Assembly: GCA_031127095.1 (NCBI GenBank)
Contig: JARIEX010000014.1
Location: 1-40,911, forward strand
Source: Gemmatimonadota bacterium
GTDB lineage: Bacteria > Gemmatimonadota > Gemmatimonadetes > Gemmatimonadales > Gemmatimonadaceae
Direction: 5' to 3'
Length of the DNA stretch: 40,911 nucleotides
Both the position numbers and the translations under genes were made by a program. Numbering within the stretch: position 1 is the first letter of the stretch; every line of letters begins with the position of its first letter. Under the pieces are notes generated by a model, which saw only the letters and a program-made list of their open reading frames with translations, was not told the origin of the DNA and ran no database searches. Positions 22,981 through 30,799 of this stretch are shown here, in pieces.

Positions 22981-24093
22981 ATGCGCTTCACGATCTCGCG
23001 CGAGAAACTCCAAGAAGGACTCGCGGCGGTAACCGCCGCCGTACCGGCCAAGACCACCTTGCCGGTCCTGTCGAACCTGCTCATCGAAACCACCGAGCGC
23101 GGAATTCGTTTCTCCGCGACCGACCTCGATATCGCCGTCAGCACGGAAGTCAGTGCCGATGTCGAAACGCCAGGGGCGATCACGATTCCCGCCAAGAAGC
23201 TGAGTGAGATCGCGCGCGAACTGCCGCCATCTCCCGTCAAGATTTCGGCCAGCGGCGAACAGCGCGTCACCATCGAGTGCGGACGCTCCAAGTTCAAACT
23301 GCTTGGACTGCCGCGCGAAGAGTTCCCGACCTTCCCCAGCGTGCGCTTCAACGACTCGTGGCGCGTGAAGTCGGGCGAGCTGCAGAAGCTCATTTCGCAC
23401 GTCGCCTTCGCCGTCAGCACCGAAGAGTCACGCCCCATTCTCAACGGCGTCCTTTGGGAGCTGCGCGAAGATCGCATGCGCATGGTGGCCACCAATGGTC
23501 ACCGTCTGTCGAAAATGGAACTGCCGGTCGAATCCAGCAGCGCCCCGCCCGGTGATCTGATCGTGCCGCCCAAGGCGCTCGAGCAGATCAAGCGTCTCTT
23601 CCCGGCCGAAGAAGAACTCGAGATTGCACGGGGCGAAAACCACCTCGGTTTCCGCTCGCCGTTCACCTCCGTGTTCACGCGCCTGGTCGAAGGCCCGTAT
23701 CCGAACTACGAGCAGGTCATTCCCAAGGACAACGATCGCTTCTGCCTGTGTGACAAGGCGGCGCTCACCAGCGCGCTCAAGCGCATGAGCGTGATCGCAT
23801 CCGATCAGACGCACCGCATCAAGATGTCGTTCAACACCGGCATGCTGAAGTTCAGCGTGACCACGCCGGATCTGGGCGAAGCGTCGGATGAACTGCCGGT
23901 GAACTACAACGGTGATCAGCTCGATATCGGCTTCAACGCCACGTATCTGCTGGAGATTCTGCGCTACATGCCCACCGAGCAGGTACGGCTCACGTTCAAA
24001 GCCCCTGAGCGCGCGGCCACGATCGAACCGGAAGGGTGGGACGATCCGGCCAAGTACCTCTGTCTCGTGATGCCGCTGCGCTTGATGGACTAA
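22981..24093 (+). CDS. dnaN: DNA polymerase III beta subunit (sliding clamp)
   Basis: 370 residues, the usual length for the three-domain clamp. The start MRFTISREKLQEGLAAVTAAVPAKTTLPVLSNLLIE is typical. Domain boundaries are marked by FPTFPSVRFNDSW, LPVNYNGDQLDIGFNATYLLEIL and the C-terminal YLCLVMPLRL, where the final M-P-L/M-R motif forms part of the partner-binding pocket. It tethers the polymerase to DNA. No clear ribosome site precedes the ATG at 22981. The gene ends 20 bp from a convergent lipoprotein gene. Confidence 0.97.
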   Translation: MRFTISREKLQEGLAAVTAAVPAKTTLPVLSNLLIETTERGIRFSATDLDIAVSTEVSADVETPGAITIPAKKLSEIARELPPSPVKISASGEQRVTIECGRSKFKLLGLPREEFPTFPSVRFNDSWRVKSGELQKLISHVAFAVSTEESRPILNGVLWELREDRMRMVATNGHRLSKMELPVESSSAPPGDLIVPPKALEQIKRLFPAEEELEIARGENHLGFRSPFTSVFTRLVEGPYPNYEQVIPKDNDRFCLCDKAALTSALKRMSVIASDQTHRIKMSFNTGMLKFSVTTPDLGEASDELPVNYNGDQLDIGFNATYLLEILRYMPTEQVRLTFKAPERAATIEPEGWDDPAKYLCLVMPLRLMD

Positions 24094-24113
24094 GCAGGAT
24101 TACGCTGTCGCGA

Positions 24114-25028
24114 TCACCGAACCCGTTCCGCCCGGATCTCCACCCGTTGCAGCACCTGCTGCAGACGAGGAGCTCCGGGCGGAATGCGTTCCACCACACG
24201 CAACGTCAGTGAACTCGTGCCCTGTAGTCGCTCCATGATGCCTGTCGTGGCGCTGATCTCCAGCCGTTGCATGCCTGACCCGGATCCGCTGAGTTCAAAG
24301 GCCCGAAAGGCCGATCCGCCTTTTCCTTCCATGGTCGAAGTGCTTTCGCGCATCACGACCAACAAGGCTCCCGACCGCTGCTCAAGTCGCGATCGGGTGA
24401 TGGTATAGACGGTGAGCGGCAAACCGCTTCGACAGACCAGCGTTACCGTACTGTCGCGCCACGTGCCACCCACAGCAACGCCGTCTGGAACCCGTACGAG
24501 CAGCTCGCGCGCCAGCTGCATCGCGCTCACTTCCGGACGGTCGCATTCATTGGCCAGTGGTGGTCTCGACACGACACGCAGGGAGCTGCTGTCGAGGACC
24601 GCATCGATCAGCAATAACGTCGGTGTGGCGGTCTTGCCGACCGTTGGGGTCCCCCCAACCGCGGTCGCCGGTTCCAGCGTGCTCCGCACCGTAAACGAAT
24701 CCACCTGACCACGTCCCCGTAACGCGCCTGATGGTGACCGCGCGAAGGCCAGCGTAATCCTGGCTCGCGTCTCGAGACGCTGTTCGTTTCCAACCCCGGC
24801 CGGGAGCGCACTACCTGACGCGTTCAAACGGGTCACAGCAGAGACGAGCCATTGGGTGGCCGGTAGCGTGCCCGGTAGGGTCACACCGGGAGACGGCGTG
24901 TCTACGGTAGGGGGCCGTTCGACGCCCAGCGTGGGCGTGGTGGAGACCGGGGCGGACCGGGCGCACCCCACGATCAGCAACATGGCGGGTATCGCGGCCA
25001 CCCACACGGTGCGTGTCACAACGCCCAC
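24114..25028 (-). CDS. Unknown lipoprotein
   Basis: 304 residues, no recognised domain. The N-terminus VTRTVWVAAIPAMLLIVGCARS has a hydrophobic stretch and lipobox ending in Cys, so export and lipidation are likely. The rest is rich in Thr, Ser and Arg and alternates short beta-like segments (ITLAFARSPSGALRGRGQVDSFTV, then TTGIMERLQGTSSLTLRV), as in many envelope proteins. The GTG at 25028 has a GAGG eight bases upstream, which lies inside the rnpB terminator stem. GTG 25019 is the alternative. Its transcription must come through that terminator or from a promoter inside rnpB. It is convergent with dnaN. Confidence 0.7.
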   Translation of the reverse strand: MGVVTRTVWVAAIPAMLLIVGCARSAPVSTTPTLGVERPPTVDTPSPGVTLPGTLPATQWLVSAVTRLNASGSALPAGVGNEQRLETRARITLAFARSPSGALRGRGQVDSFTVRSTLEPATAVGGTPTVGKTATPTLLLIDAVLDSSSLRVVSRPPLANECDRPEVSAMQLARELLVRVPDGVAVGGTWRDSTVTLVCRSGLPLTVYTITRSRLEQRSGALLVVMRESTSTMEGKGGSAFRAFELSGSGSGMQRLEISATTGIMERLQGTSSLTLRVVERIPPGAPRLQQVLQRVEIRAERVR

Positions 25029-25050
25029 AAAAAGGACCTCACGGAAGGTC
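25029..25050 (-). terminator. Intrinsic terminator of rnpB
   Basis: The bottom strand reads GACCT, a six-base loop TCCGTG, AGGTC, then CTTTTT. This is a short stem with a T-run directly after the RNase P RNA. The 5' half of the stem is also the end of helix P1, so the two structures compete. The next gene's GTG follows the T-run immediately. Confidence 0.65.
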
Positions 25051-25470
25051 GCCGGCCTATAAGCCGGGTTCTGTCAGCGCCGGCGTGTGCAAGCACACAC
25101 CGACACCGGACGGTCATTCCTCTCGGCGTGCAGTCACCCACACGCTCCAGCAGCCTACCCGCGGCTCGACGTCTTGCGACGTCCTTGCGAGACGGGTCAT
25201 CTCTCGCCGCTTATTTGGCCTTGCTCCGACTGGGGTTTACCGAGCCACCTTCGTTACCGAAGGCGCGGTGGGCTCTTACCCCACCCTTTCACCCTTACCG
25301 CCGCCTCGGTTGCCCGAGACGACGGCGGTTTGCTTTCTGTTGCACTGTCCGTCGCACGAAGCTCACGCCGCATGCGCCCAGGCGTTACCTGGCAGTCTAC
25401 CCTGTGGAGCCCGGACTTTCCTCGGTGCCTGAGCTTTCGCTCCGGCATCGCGACCATCCGGCCGGCAACC
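25047..25470 (-). ncRNA. rnpB: RNase P RNA (bacterial type A)
   Basis: RNA subunit of RNase P, about 424 nt on the minus strand. The 5' end GGTTGCCGGCC pairs with the 3' end GGCCGGCGACC to form helix P1 with a single G-U pair. Universally conserved segments are present: GAGGAAAGTCCGGGCTCC at 25406-25423 (CR-I/P4 5' strand), AGACTGCCAGGTAACGCCTGGG after it, and near the 3' end ACAGAACCCGGCTTATAG at about 25058-25075 (P4 3' strand and CR-V). The mature ends are inferred from P1 pairing. Protein frames through this region are spurious. The gene for the protein subunit, rnpA, is only about 4.3 kb away. Confidence 0.95.
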
Positions 25471-25487
25471 CATCCGTGAGATACCGG

Positions 25488-25493
25488 AATATA
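25488..25493 (-). promoter_or_regulatory. Possible -10 element of rnpB
   Basis: The bottom strand reads TATATT, ending about 18 bases before the predicted 5' end of the RNase P RNA. No good -35 element is visible (best candidate TCACCG). Confidence 0.4.
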
Positions 25494-25655
25494 ACGCACC
25501 CCTCCTGCGTCGGTGACGCAGCACGGTGCCCGAACACAATTCATCGCATCGGGGTGACACTGTGCTGACGCCGCCAGATAGCCTTGGCGCCATGTTCGGC
25601 CGACGACGAAGCGGTCGTCGGTCCCTCCATCAACGCACTGGTGCGCGAGGTTTGC

Positions 25656-26555
25656 ATGGCTACCGCGTCGTCACGCTCGATCGTCACCTTTCTTACGCCG
25701 ACCGAACAGCAACGGGTCGATGCGCTCGGCCAGGGCTCGTACACCACACTGCACCGCGAGAGCCTCGACGAGATGATGCGGGATCTCCGTACCAAACCGG
25801 TGTCGGCGATTCTCGTGTCCGTCTCGCGCTACCAGCAACATCACGGCGTTCAGGTGGCGCGCATGGTCCGCGAATTTCCTCGCGTCCCTGCGGTGGCCTT
25901 GCTCACCGGCAATGAACTGCGGAGTACACAATCGTTGCTCGCCCTTGGGCAACAGGGTGTTCAGACGCTCGTCGACGCGCGCGATCCCGCAGGTTGGCGC
26001 GATCTCCGGCAGGTCGTCAACCGCGAGACGTCCACCACGATCGAATCACTGGCCATTCAGCGCATCCACACCGACCTCGTCGGAGCGACCGACGATTGCT
26101 TGCGTTTCTTCGAGCAGCTCTTTCTCGCACCGCGATCGCTCACCACCGTCCGGCAGTTGGCCCGTCGCCTTGGCGTGGTACCGACCACCTTCATGAGCCG
26201 GTTCATTCGCGCCGGTATTCCGGCCCCGAAAAAATATCTGGCCACCGCGCGGCTCGTGCGTGCGGCACGGCTGCTCGAAAACCCCGGCTATAGCCTCACG
26301 CAGGTCGCCTTTCTTCTGGAGTACTCGTCGCCACAGAGTTTCTCCCGGCATGTGCGACACACGCTGCAGTGCGGTGCGGCCGATTTCCGCCGGACCTACA
26401 GCGGTCATGTGATGCTCGAACACATGCGACAACGGCTCATTCTCCCCTATCGCGAACAACTCCTCGCCTTTACCCCGGTCGAGCTCGCCCCACACTGGGT
26501 TGATCGTCCGGTCGCGTTATCGACGGCAACAGAACCGGCCCGCCGGTCGGCGTAG
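25656..26555 (+). CDS. AraC-type transcriptional regulator with receiver-like N-terminus
   Basis: 299 residues. The N-terminal 115 residues resemble a response-regulator receiver fold (VSAILVSVSRYQQHHGVQVARMVREFPRVPAVALLTGN) but lack an obvious phospho-acceptor Asp and acidic pocket, so they are probably a pseudo-receiver. The C-terminal half has AraC-like helix-turn-helix features: LTTVRQLARRLGVVPTTFMSRFIRAG and SLTQVAFLLEYSSPQSFSRHVR. The longer frame begins at 25584, but the ATG at 25656 has GCGAGG five bases before it. It is divergent from rnpB and convergent with the chemoreceptor gene. The regulated target is unknown. Confidence 0.78.
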   Translation: MATASSRSIVTFLTPTEQQRVDALGQGSYTTLHRESLDEMMRDLRTKPVSAILVSVSRYQQHHGVQVARMVREFPRVPAVALLTGNELRSTQSLLALGQQGVQTLVDARDPAGWRDLRQVVNRETSTTIESLAIQRIHTDLVGATDDCLRFFEQLFLAPRSLTTVRQLARRLGVVPTTFMSRFIRAGIPAPKKYLATARLVRAARLLENPGYSLTQVAFLLEYSSPQSFSRHVRHTLQCGAADFRRTYSGHVMLEHMRQRLILPYREQLLAFTPVELAPHWVDRPVALSTATEPARRSA

Positions 26556-26583
26556 CACCGCCAGCTGGCACACGGCCATCCAA

Positions 26584-27720
26584 CTAGCTGGGGCTGGCGT
26601 GTGCATCCGTGTGCTGTCGGAGAGCGGTGTTCAGATGTTCGGCGGTCCGCGACAGGTCTGTGGCCACGCGTACCAACGCGTCGATGTCCAATCGCTGCAC
26701 GGCGGCGGTATCGGTGATTCCCCGCGCACCGTGTGCCGCCTGTTCGGCGGCACCGGCGATCGTCTCCATCCCCTCGACGAGTCCGACGGTCAGCTGCGCC
26801 TGTGATCTGGTCAGCGTAGCGACGTCGTCGTTGTGACGCGCGATGCGTCCGATACCATCCACCATGGCCGACAGCGCGTGGGTCGCGTCGCGCGCGATCT
26901 CTCCGGCGCCGGCAACGTCGGCCGCGGTGCCGTCCATGGAACGGACGGCGGCATCGATATCGTCCCGTACCCGATGCACGATGGTGGCGATGCGTTTGGC
27001 TGCCTGGGCGCTTTCCGCCGCCAATGTCCGGATTTCTTCGGCGACCACAGCGAAGCCGAGTCCTTCGTCGCCCGCCCGTGAGGCTTCGATGGCGGCGTTG
27101 AGCGCCAGCAGATTGGTTTGCCGTGCGATGCGCGAGATCGTGTCGACGAAGTCGCCGACCTGCTCCGATGCCGGCGCCAGCAGCCGTACTTGTTCGGCGG
27201 TCGCTGTGACGTCGCTCCCGACACGCAGCAGCGCGTGCGCCGCGCCTTCGATGGCCTCGCGGCTCGCGGCGGCCGCCCGGTCAACCTGATGTGCATCGGT
27301 TGCCGCGCGGGCTGCCATCGATTGTGCGGTATCGGCCGTCTGACGGGCGTTGTTGATCAGTTGCAGGCTATCGCGGACCCGACGGTGCTGCTGATCCAAG
27401 TCATTGTCCAGCGCCTTGGTCACGGCGGTGCTGTTTTCGGCCCGCTGTTGCAACACCGCCGTGGTGCCGTGCATCCGTGCCGCCACATCCGTGACGCCGG
27501 CGGCTTCCCGGTGCACGAGCTCAAGCAGCACCGTCCGTTCGTCGAGCAGACGGTGCAGGCGTGCGCGCGCGGCCGCCGACTCCCGGCGGTGATGCACCAT
27601 ATACCCCGTGATCGCTGCCGCGTATACCAGGGCTGCGACCGGCCACCCCCACGCGTAGACGGCACCACCGATGGCCGTGCACGCGCCGACCAGCGCGCTG
27701 ATGCGCCAGATCTGTCGCAT
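26584..27720 (-). CDS. Methyl-accepting chemotaxis protein without periplasmic domain
   Basis: 378 residues. Two closely spaced hydrophobic helices (about 7-24 and 26-42) anchor it. There is no periplasmic sensor and no clear HAMP. A long coiled-coil follows. The conserved signalling hairpin tip is at 195-237 ([43 protein letters not shown]), the CheW/CheA-contacting region. A role in intracellular or membrane-tension signalling is possible. No che genes are in the window. The ATG at 27720 follows the pyrE stop by 15 bases, so it is the last gene of a kinase-pyrE-receptor series. A GTG three codons earlier is the alternative. Confidence 0.9.
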   Translation of the reverse strand: MRQIWRISALVGACTAIGGAVYAWGWPVAALVYAAAITGYMVHHRRESAAARARLHRLLDERTVLLELVHREAAGVTDVAARMHGTTAVLQQRAENSTAVTKALDNDLDQQHRRVRDSLQLINNARQTADTAQSMAARAATDAHQVDRAAAASREAIEGAAHALLRVGSDVTATAEQVRLLAPASEQVGDFVDTISRIARQTNLLALNAAIEASRAGDEGLGFAVVAEEIRTLAAESAQAAKRIATIVHRVRDDIDAAVRSMDGTAADVAGAGEIARDATHALSAMVDGIGRIARHNDDVATLTRSQAQLTVGLVEGMETIAGAAEQAAHGARGITDTAAVQRLDIDALVRVATDLSRTAEHLNTALRQHTDAHASPS

Positions 27721-27735
27721 CGGGGCCACGCCGGA

Positions 27736-28317
27736 TCAGGCCGGCGCGATCAGTGGAGACAGGTCGGTTGCCGTGACGAGGCTTAGGACGGTCAGTCCAG
27801 CGGCCTCCAGTGCCTCTCGACCCCCCTCCTCGCGATCCACGAGAGCCAGTACGCCGAGCACGTTCCCTCCAGCCGCGCGGACCGCCTCGACCGCCTTGAG
27901 CGCCGAGCCGCCGGTGGTGATCACGTCTTCGACGACCACCACCTGGTCGCCGGCCGCGAACGGTCCCTCGATCAGCTTGCCGGTCCCATGTTGTTTGGCC
28001 TCTTTCCGCACGGTAAACGCCCGGATCATCCCGCCGGTCCCCGCCTCGGCTTCCAAGGCGGAAGCATGGGCGATGGCGTACGAAATCGGGTCTGCGCCCA
28101 GCGTGAGTCCACCGACGGCATCGACCGGCCAGCCACTCGAGCGGAGCGCGGCCAGTGCGGCCCGACCGATGAGCAACTGTCCTTCCGGACTCATCGCAGT
28201 CAAGCGGCAGTCGACGTAGAGGGTAGAGCGCCGGCCGGAGGCCAGTACGAAATCGCCCCGCTTGGCCGAACGTTCGGCGAGCAGGGCGATCAGTTGGGAC
28301 ATCGTGGATGTGGTCAC
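27736..28317 (-). CDS. pyrE: Orotate phosphoribosyltransferase
   Basis: 193 residues; converts orotate and PRPP to OMP in pyrimidine synthesis. Signature parts are the N-terminal ASGRRSTLYVDCRL, GGLTLGADPISYAIAH, FTVRKEAKQHGTGKLIEG (flexible catalytic loop with Lys) and the PRPP motif VVVVEDVITTGGSALKAVEAVR. Start is uncertain: GTG at 28317 or ATG at 28302, neither with a clear ribosome site. It lies 31 bp after the kinase stop and precedes the chemoreceptor gene. Confidence 0.93.
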   Translation of the reverse strand: MTTSTMSQLIALLAERSAKRGDFVLASGRRSTLYVDCRLTAMSPEGQLLIGRAALAALRSSGWPVDAVGGLTLGADPISYAIAHASALEAEAGTGGMIRAFTVRKEAKQHGTGKLIEGPFAAGDQVVVVEDVITTGGSALKAVEAVRAAGGNVLGVLALVDREEGGREALEAAGLTVLSLVTATDLSPLIAPA

Positions 28318-28348
28318 AGTGGCAGGAACGGGGAGATCGGCCTGATGG

Positions 28349-29290
28349 TCAGCTTCGGCGGAACAACCCCTTCATCTTACCGAACAGACCGGCCTTCCCG
28401 TCACCCTCATCCGACGCCGATCCCGAGGCGCTGGTCTCGGGGGCTTTCGCGGCCGCGGCCACAAAGGCGTCCGAAAACTCTTTCACGGAGCCGTACCGCT
28501 CATCCGGCTTCTTGGCCAGCGCCTTCATGACCACCTGCTCCACCTCGGTCGGGAAGGAGAGCCCGGGCTTCGCCTTGTTGAGCGTGATCGGCGGCTGCGT
28601 GAGCAACTGGGAGAACAGCTCGCGCGGCGACTTGCCCGTGTACGGCAGGACCCCTGTGAGGAGGTAGTACGCGATGGTACCCAGCGAGTACTGGTCGGCG
28701 GCCGGTCCGACGAGCTCCCCAGACAAGGCCTCGGGCGCCACATACATGAGTGTGCCGACGAAGAACCCAGCGCGGGTCAGGCGCTGATCGGGCGATGCGT
28801 CGGTGTCGGCCGCGATACCGAAATCGACCAGCTTCACATGATGTGAAGCGGGGTCGTACATGATGTTTTCCGGCTTCAGATCCCGATGCACGATCCCGAC
28901 ATCGTGGGCGGACTGGACTGCGCCGCAGATCTGCGAGAGAATCCCCGAGACCTCCTGGCACGACAACGGGCCCGACTTCTCGGCGAACTTATCGAGAATT
29001 TCGCCGCTGGCCCACTCGATGGCGAGGTAATAGCGCTCGCCGTCGGTCTGTCCATAGTCTAGGGTGCGCACGATGTTCGGGTGTTCTACCCGTGCGCCGA
29101 ACTGCGCCTCGCGCAGGAATCGCGCGACCGCGGTTTTGTCGAGCTGCAGCTTCTCGCGCAACACCTTGAGCGCAACGGTGCCGTGCTGGGCATGATCAGC
29201 GCGAAAGACGGTCGCTGTGCCGCCTTCACCAACTTTGGCTCGCAGCGTGTAGCCTGCCAGCGTCGTTCCGACTAGCGTCTCTATGGTCAC
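28349..29290 (-). CDS. Serine/threonine protein kinase (eukaryotic type)
   Basis: 313-residue Hanks-type kinase. Glycine-rich loop GEGGTATVF is at 21-29, the ATP-binding Lys at 42 (VALKVL) and the catalytic loop HRDLKPEN at 135-142. DFG is at about 156-158, then GTLMYVAPEALSGE (activation-loop end), ADQYSLGTIAYYLLTG and KKPDERYGS. No transmembrane segment is seen, so it is cytoplasmic, unlike many bacterial PASTA kinases. The C-terminal tail is short (FGKMKGLFRR). The longer frame reaches 29332, but the GTG at 29290 places the glycine loop at the usual distance. It is divergent from the GWxTD gene. Confidence 0.92.
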   Translation of the reverse strand: MTIETLVGTTLAGYTLRAKVGEGGTATVFRADHAQHGTVALKVLREKLQLDKTAVARFLREAQFGARVEHPNIVRTLDYGQTDGERYYLAIEWASGEILDKFAEKSGPLSCQEVSGILSQICGAVQSAHDVGIVHRDLKPENIMYDPASHHVKLVDFGIAADTDASPDQRLTRAGFFVGTLMYVAPEALSGELVGPAADQYSLGTIAYYLLTGVLPYTGKSPRELFSQLLTQPPITLNKAKPGLSFPTEVEQVVMKALAKKPDERYGSVKEFSDAFVAAAAKAPETSASGSASDEGDGKAGLFGKMKGLFRRS

Positions 29291-29380
29291 GGGGCGAACG
29301 TAACGCGCTCCCGCGGCAGCAGCAAGACACATTTATAGAAACCGTGACCGCGGGCACCCAATGTCTGCACGGACGGCACC

Positions 29381-30799
29381 ATGCGAATTGTGAACACACG
29401 CGCTTTGACGTTTCGTCTTCCATGCGCGGCTGCGGTCGCGCTCGCCACGCTGACGGCATGCGCGGGGAAGCGCCCGCCGGTCGGACCGGGCTCGTCCATG
29501 CCACCGGGCCCCAGCGGTCCCGGTGTGCCGGGGGTCGTCGCGGGGTCACCAGCCGATATGCAGCGTTTGTATCGCGGTATGGGGCTGATCGCCGGCGGTG
29601 GTGCTATTCCGTTCGTGTCGTCGGTGTCGTTCCTGCGCGCTGCGGCGGGGGACAGCACCCTGACCATGGTCGCTCTGAGCATGCCGTCGCGGGTACTGGG
29701 CTTTACCAGGCAGGGTGAGCGCTATGCCGCCGGCTATGTCGCGCGTCTCGAGGTGCGGCAGGGCAGCGCCGTGGTCAAGCTGATCGAGGCCACTGAAAAG
29801 GTGCTGGTGCCCACGTTTCGGGAGACGTCGCGGACCGATGAGGCGATCATCTGGCAGCAGTTCCTGACGCTCGCGCCCGGACGCTATACCCTCGCGCTGA
29901 GCATCAAGGACGAGGCGAGCATCCGCAATGCGACCGAAGAGGTGCAACTCGAAGTGCCACGACTCGCCGCCGATATGTTCGGGTCGCCGATGCCCGTGTA
30001 CGAAGCCATTCCGCGCACGAGTATCGATTCGCTGCCGCGTATTCTGGCGCGGCCGCGCTCCACGGTGGTGTTCGGACAGGATTCCCTGCTGCCGCTGTAC
30101 CTCGATGCGGTCGGCGCGGCCGCCCCGTCGCGGGCGCATCTCCGCATCGTGGGCGACGGGGATGTCGTCCTGCACGATCAGGACATCGATATGCCACCCC
30201 GTGGGGACGGGCACAGCACGACCGTCGGCGTGCCCGTGGCGAAAATGGGGATTGGCATCAATACGCTGCTCGTGAGTGTGCCCGGGCGTCCGGATACGGC
30301 GCGGGCGCGGGTCCTCGTGAGCCTCGGCGACGACCTCCCGATCGCGTCGTTCGACGAGATGTTCACGTATCTCCGCTACTTCACCACCGCCGATCGTCTC
30401 AAGACGCTGCGCGATGCCACACCGGCGCAGCGCCCCGAGGTGTGGGCTGCGTTCCTGAAGGCCACCGACCCCGTGCCCGGGACGGCCGAGCATGAGGGGC
30501 TTCGCGAGTACTTCTCGCGGATCCGCGTCGCCAACGTGCGCTTCCGCGACGACGGCCCCGTGGGCTGGCTGAGCGATCGCGGCATCGCGTTCGTGGCACT
30601 GGGTGATCCGGACAACATCATCGATACCGGCATGAGCGATCCCAACGCCCGCGTGCGTCAACAGGTGTGGGAGTATCGTGAGTTGCGGGTGCAGATCCTG
30701 TTCGTGGATCAAACCGGGTTCGGACGGTGGCGGCTGTCGTCCCAGAGTCGCGCGGAGCTCGACAACGCGATCCGTCGGCGCTTGGTGTCGCGCCCGTGA
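29381..30799 (+). CDS. GWxTD-domain lipoprotein
   Basis: 472 residues. A signal sequence ends in a lipobox (LATLTACAG), so it is an envelope lipoprotein. A Pro/Gly-rich linker follows, then a beta-rich region (about 75-310). The C-terminal GWxTD-type segment starts at about residue 393: VGWLSDRGIAFVALGDPDNI, then VWEYRELRVQILFVDQTGFGRWRL. The third residue pair reads L-S-D where the name motif has x-T-D, which is tolerated in the family. The function is unknown; it is common in Gemmatimonadota, Acidobacteriota and similar groups. The stop overlaps the GTG of polA by four bases, an odd pairing for a surface protein and a DNA polymerase. Confidence 0.82.
   Translation: MRIVNTRALTFRLPCAAAVALATLTACAGKRPPVGPGSSMPPGPSGPGVPGVVAGSPADMQRLYRGMGLIAGGGAIPFVSSVSFLRAAAGDSTLTMVALSMPSRVLGFTRQGERYAAGYVARLEVRQGSAVVKLIEATEKVLVPTFRETSRTDEAIIWQQFLTLAPGRYTLALSIKDEASIRNATEEVQLEVPRLAADMFGSPMPVYEAIPRTSIDSLPRILARPRSTVVFGQDSLLPLYLDAVGAAAPSRAHLRIVGDGDVVLHDQDIDMPPRGDGHSTTVGVPVAKMGIGINTLLVSVPGRPDTARARVLVSLGDDLPIASFDEMFTYLRYFTTADRLKTLRDATPAQRPEVWAAFLKATDPVPGTAEHEGLREYFSRIRVANVRFRDDGPVGWLSDRGIAFVALGDPDNIIDTGMSDPNARVRQQVWEYRELRVQILFVDQTGFGRWRLSSQSRAELDNAIRRRLVSRP

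Noticed and set aside
25013-25593. Protein-coding frames of 76-146 residues on both strands
   Set aside because: They lie on the RNase P RNA gene, which is supported by universally conserved RNA segments and P1 pairing.
26559-26599. CGCCAGC/GCTGGCG inverted repeat between the AraC and chemoreceptor genes
   Set aside because: The loop is 27 bases and there is no T-tract; too weak to call a terminator.
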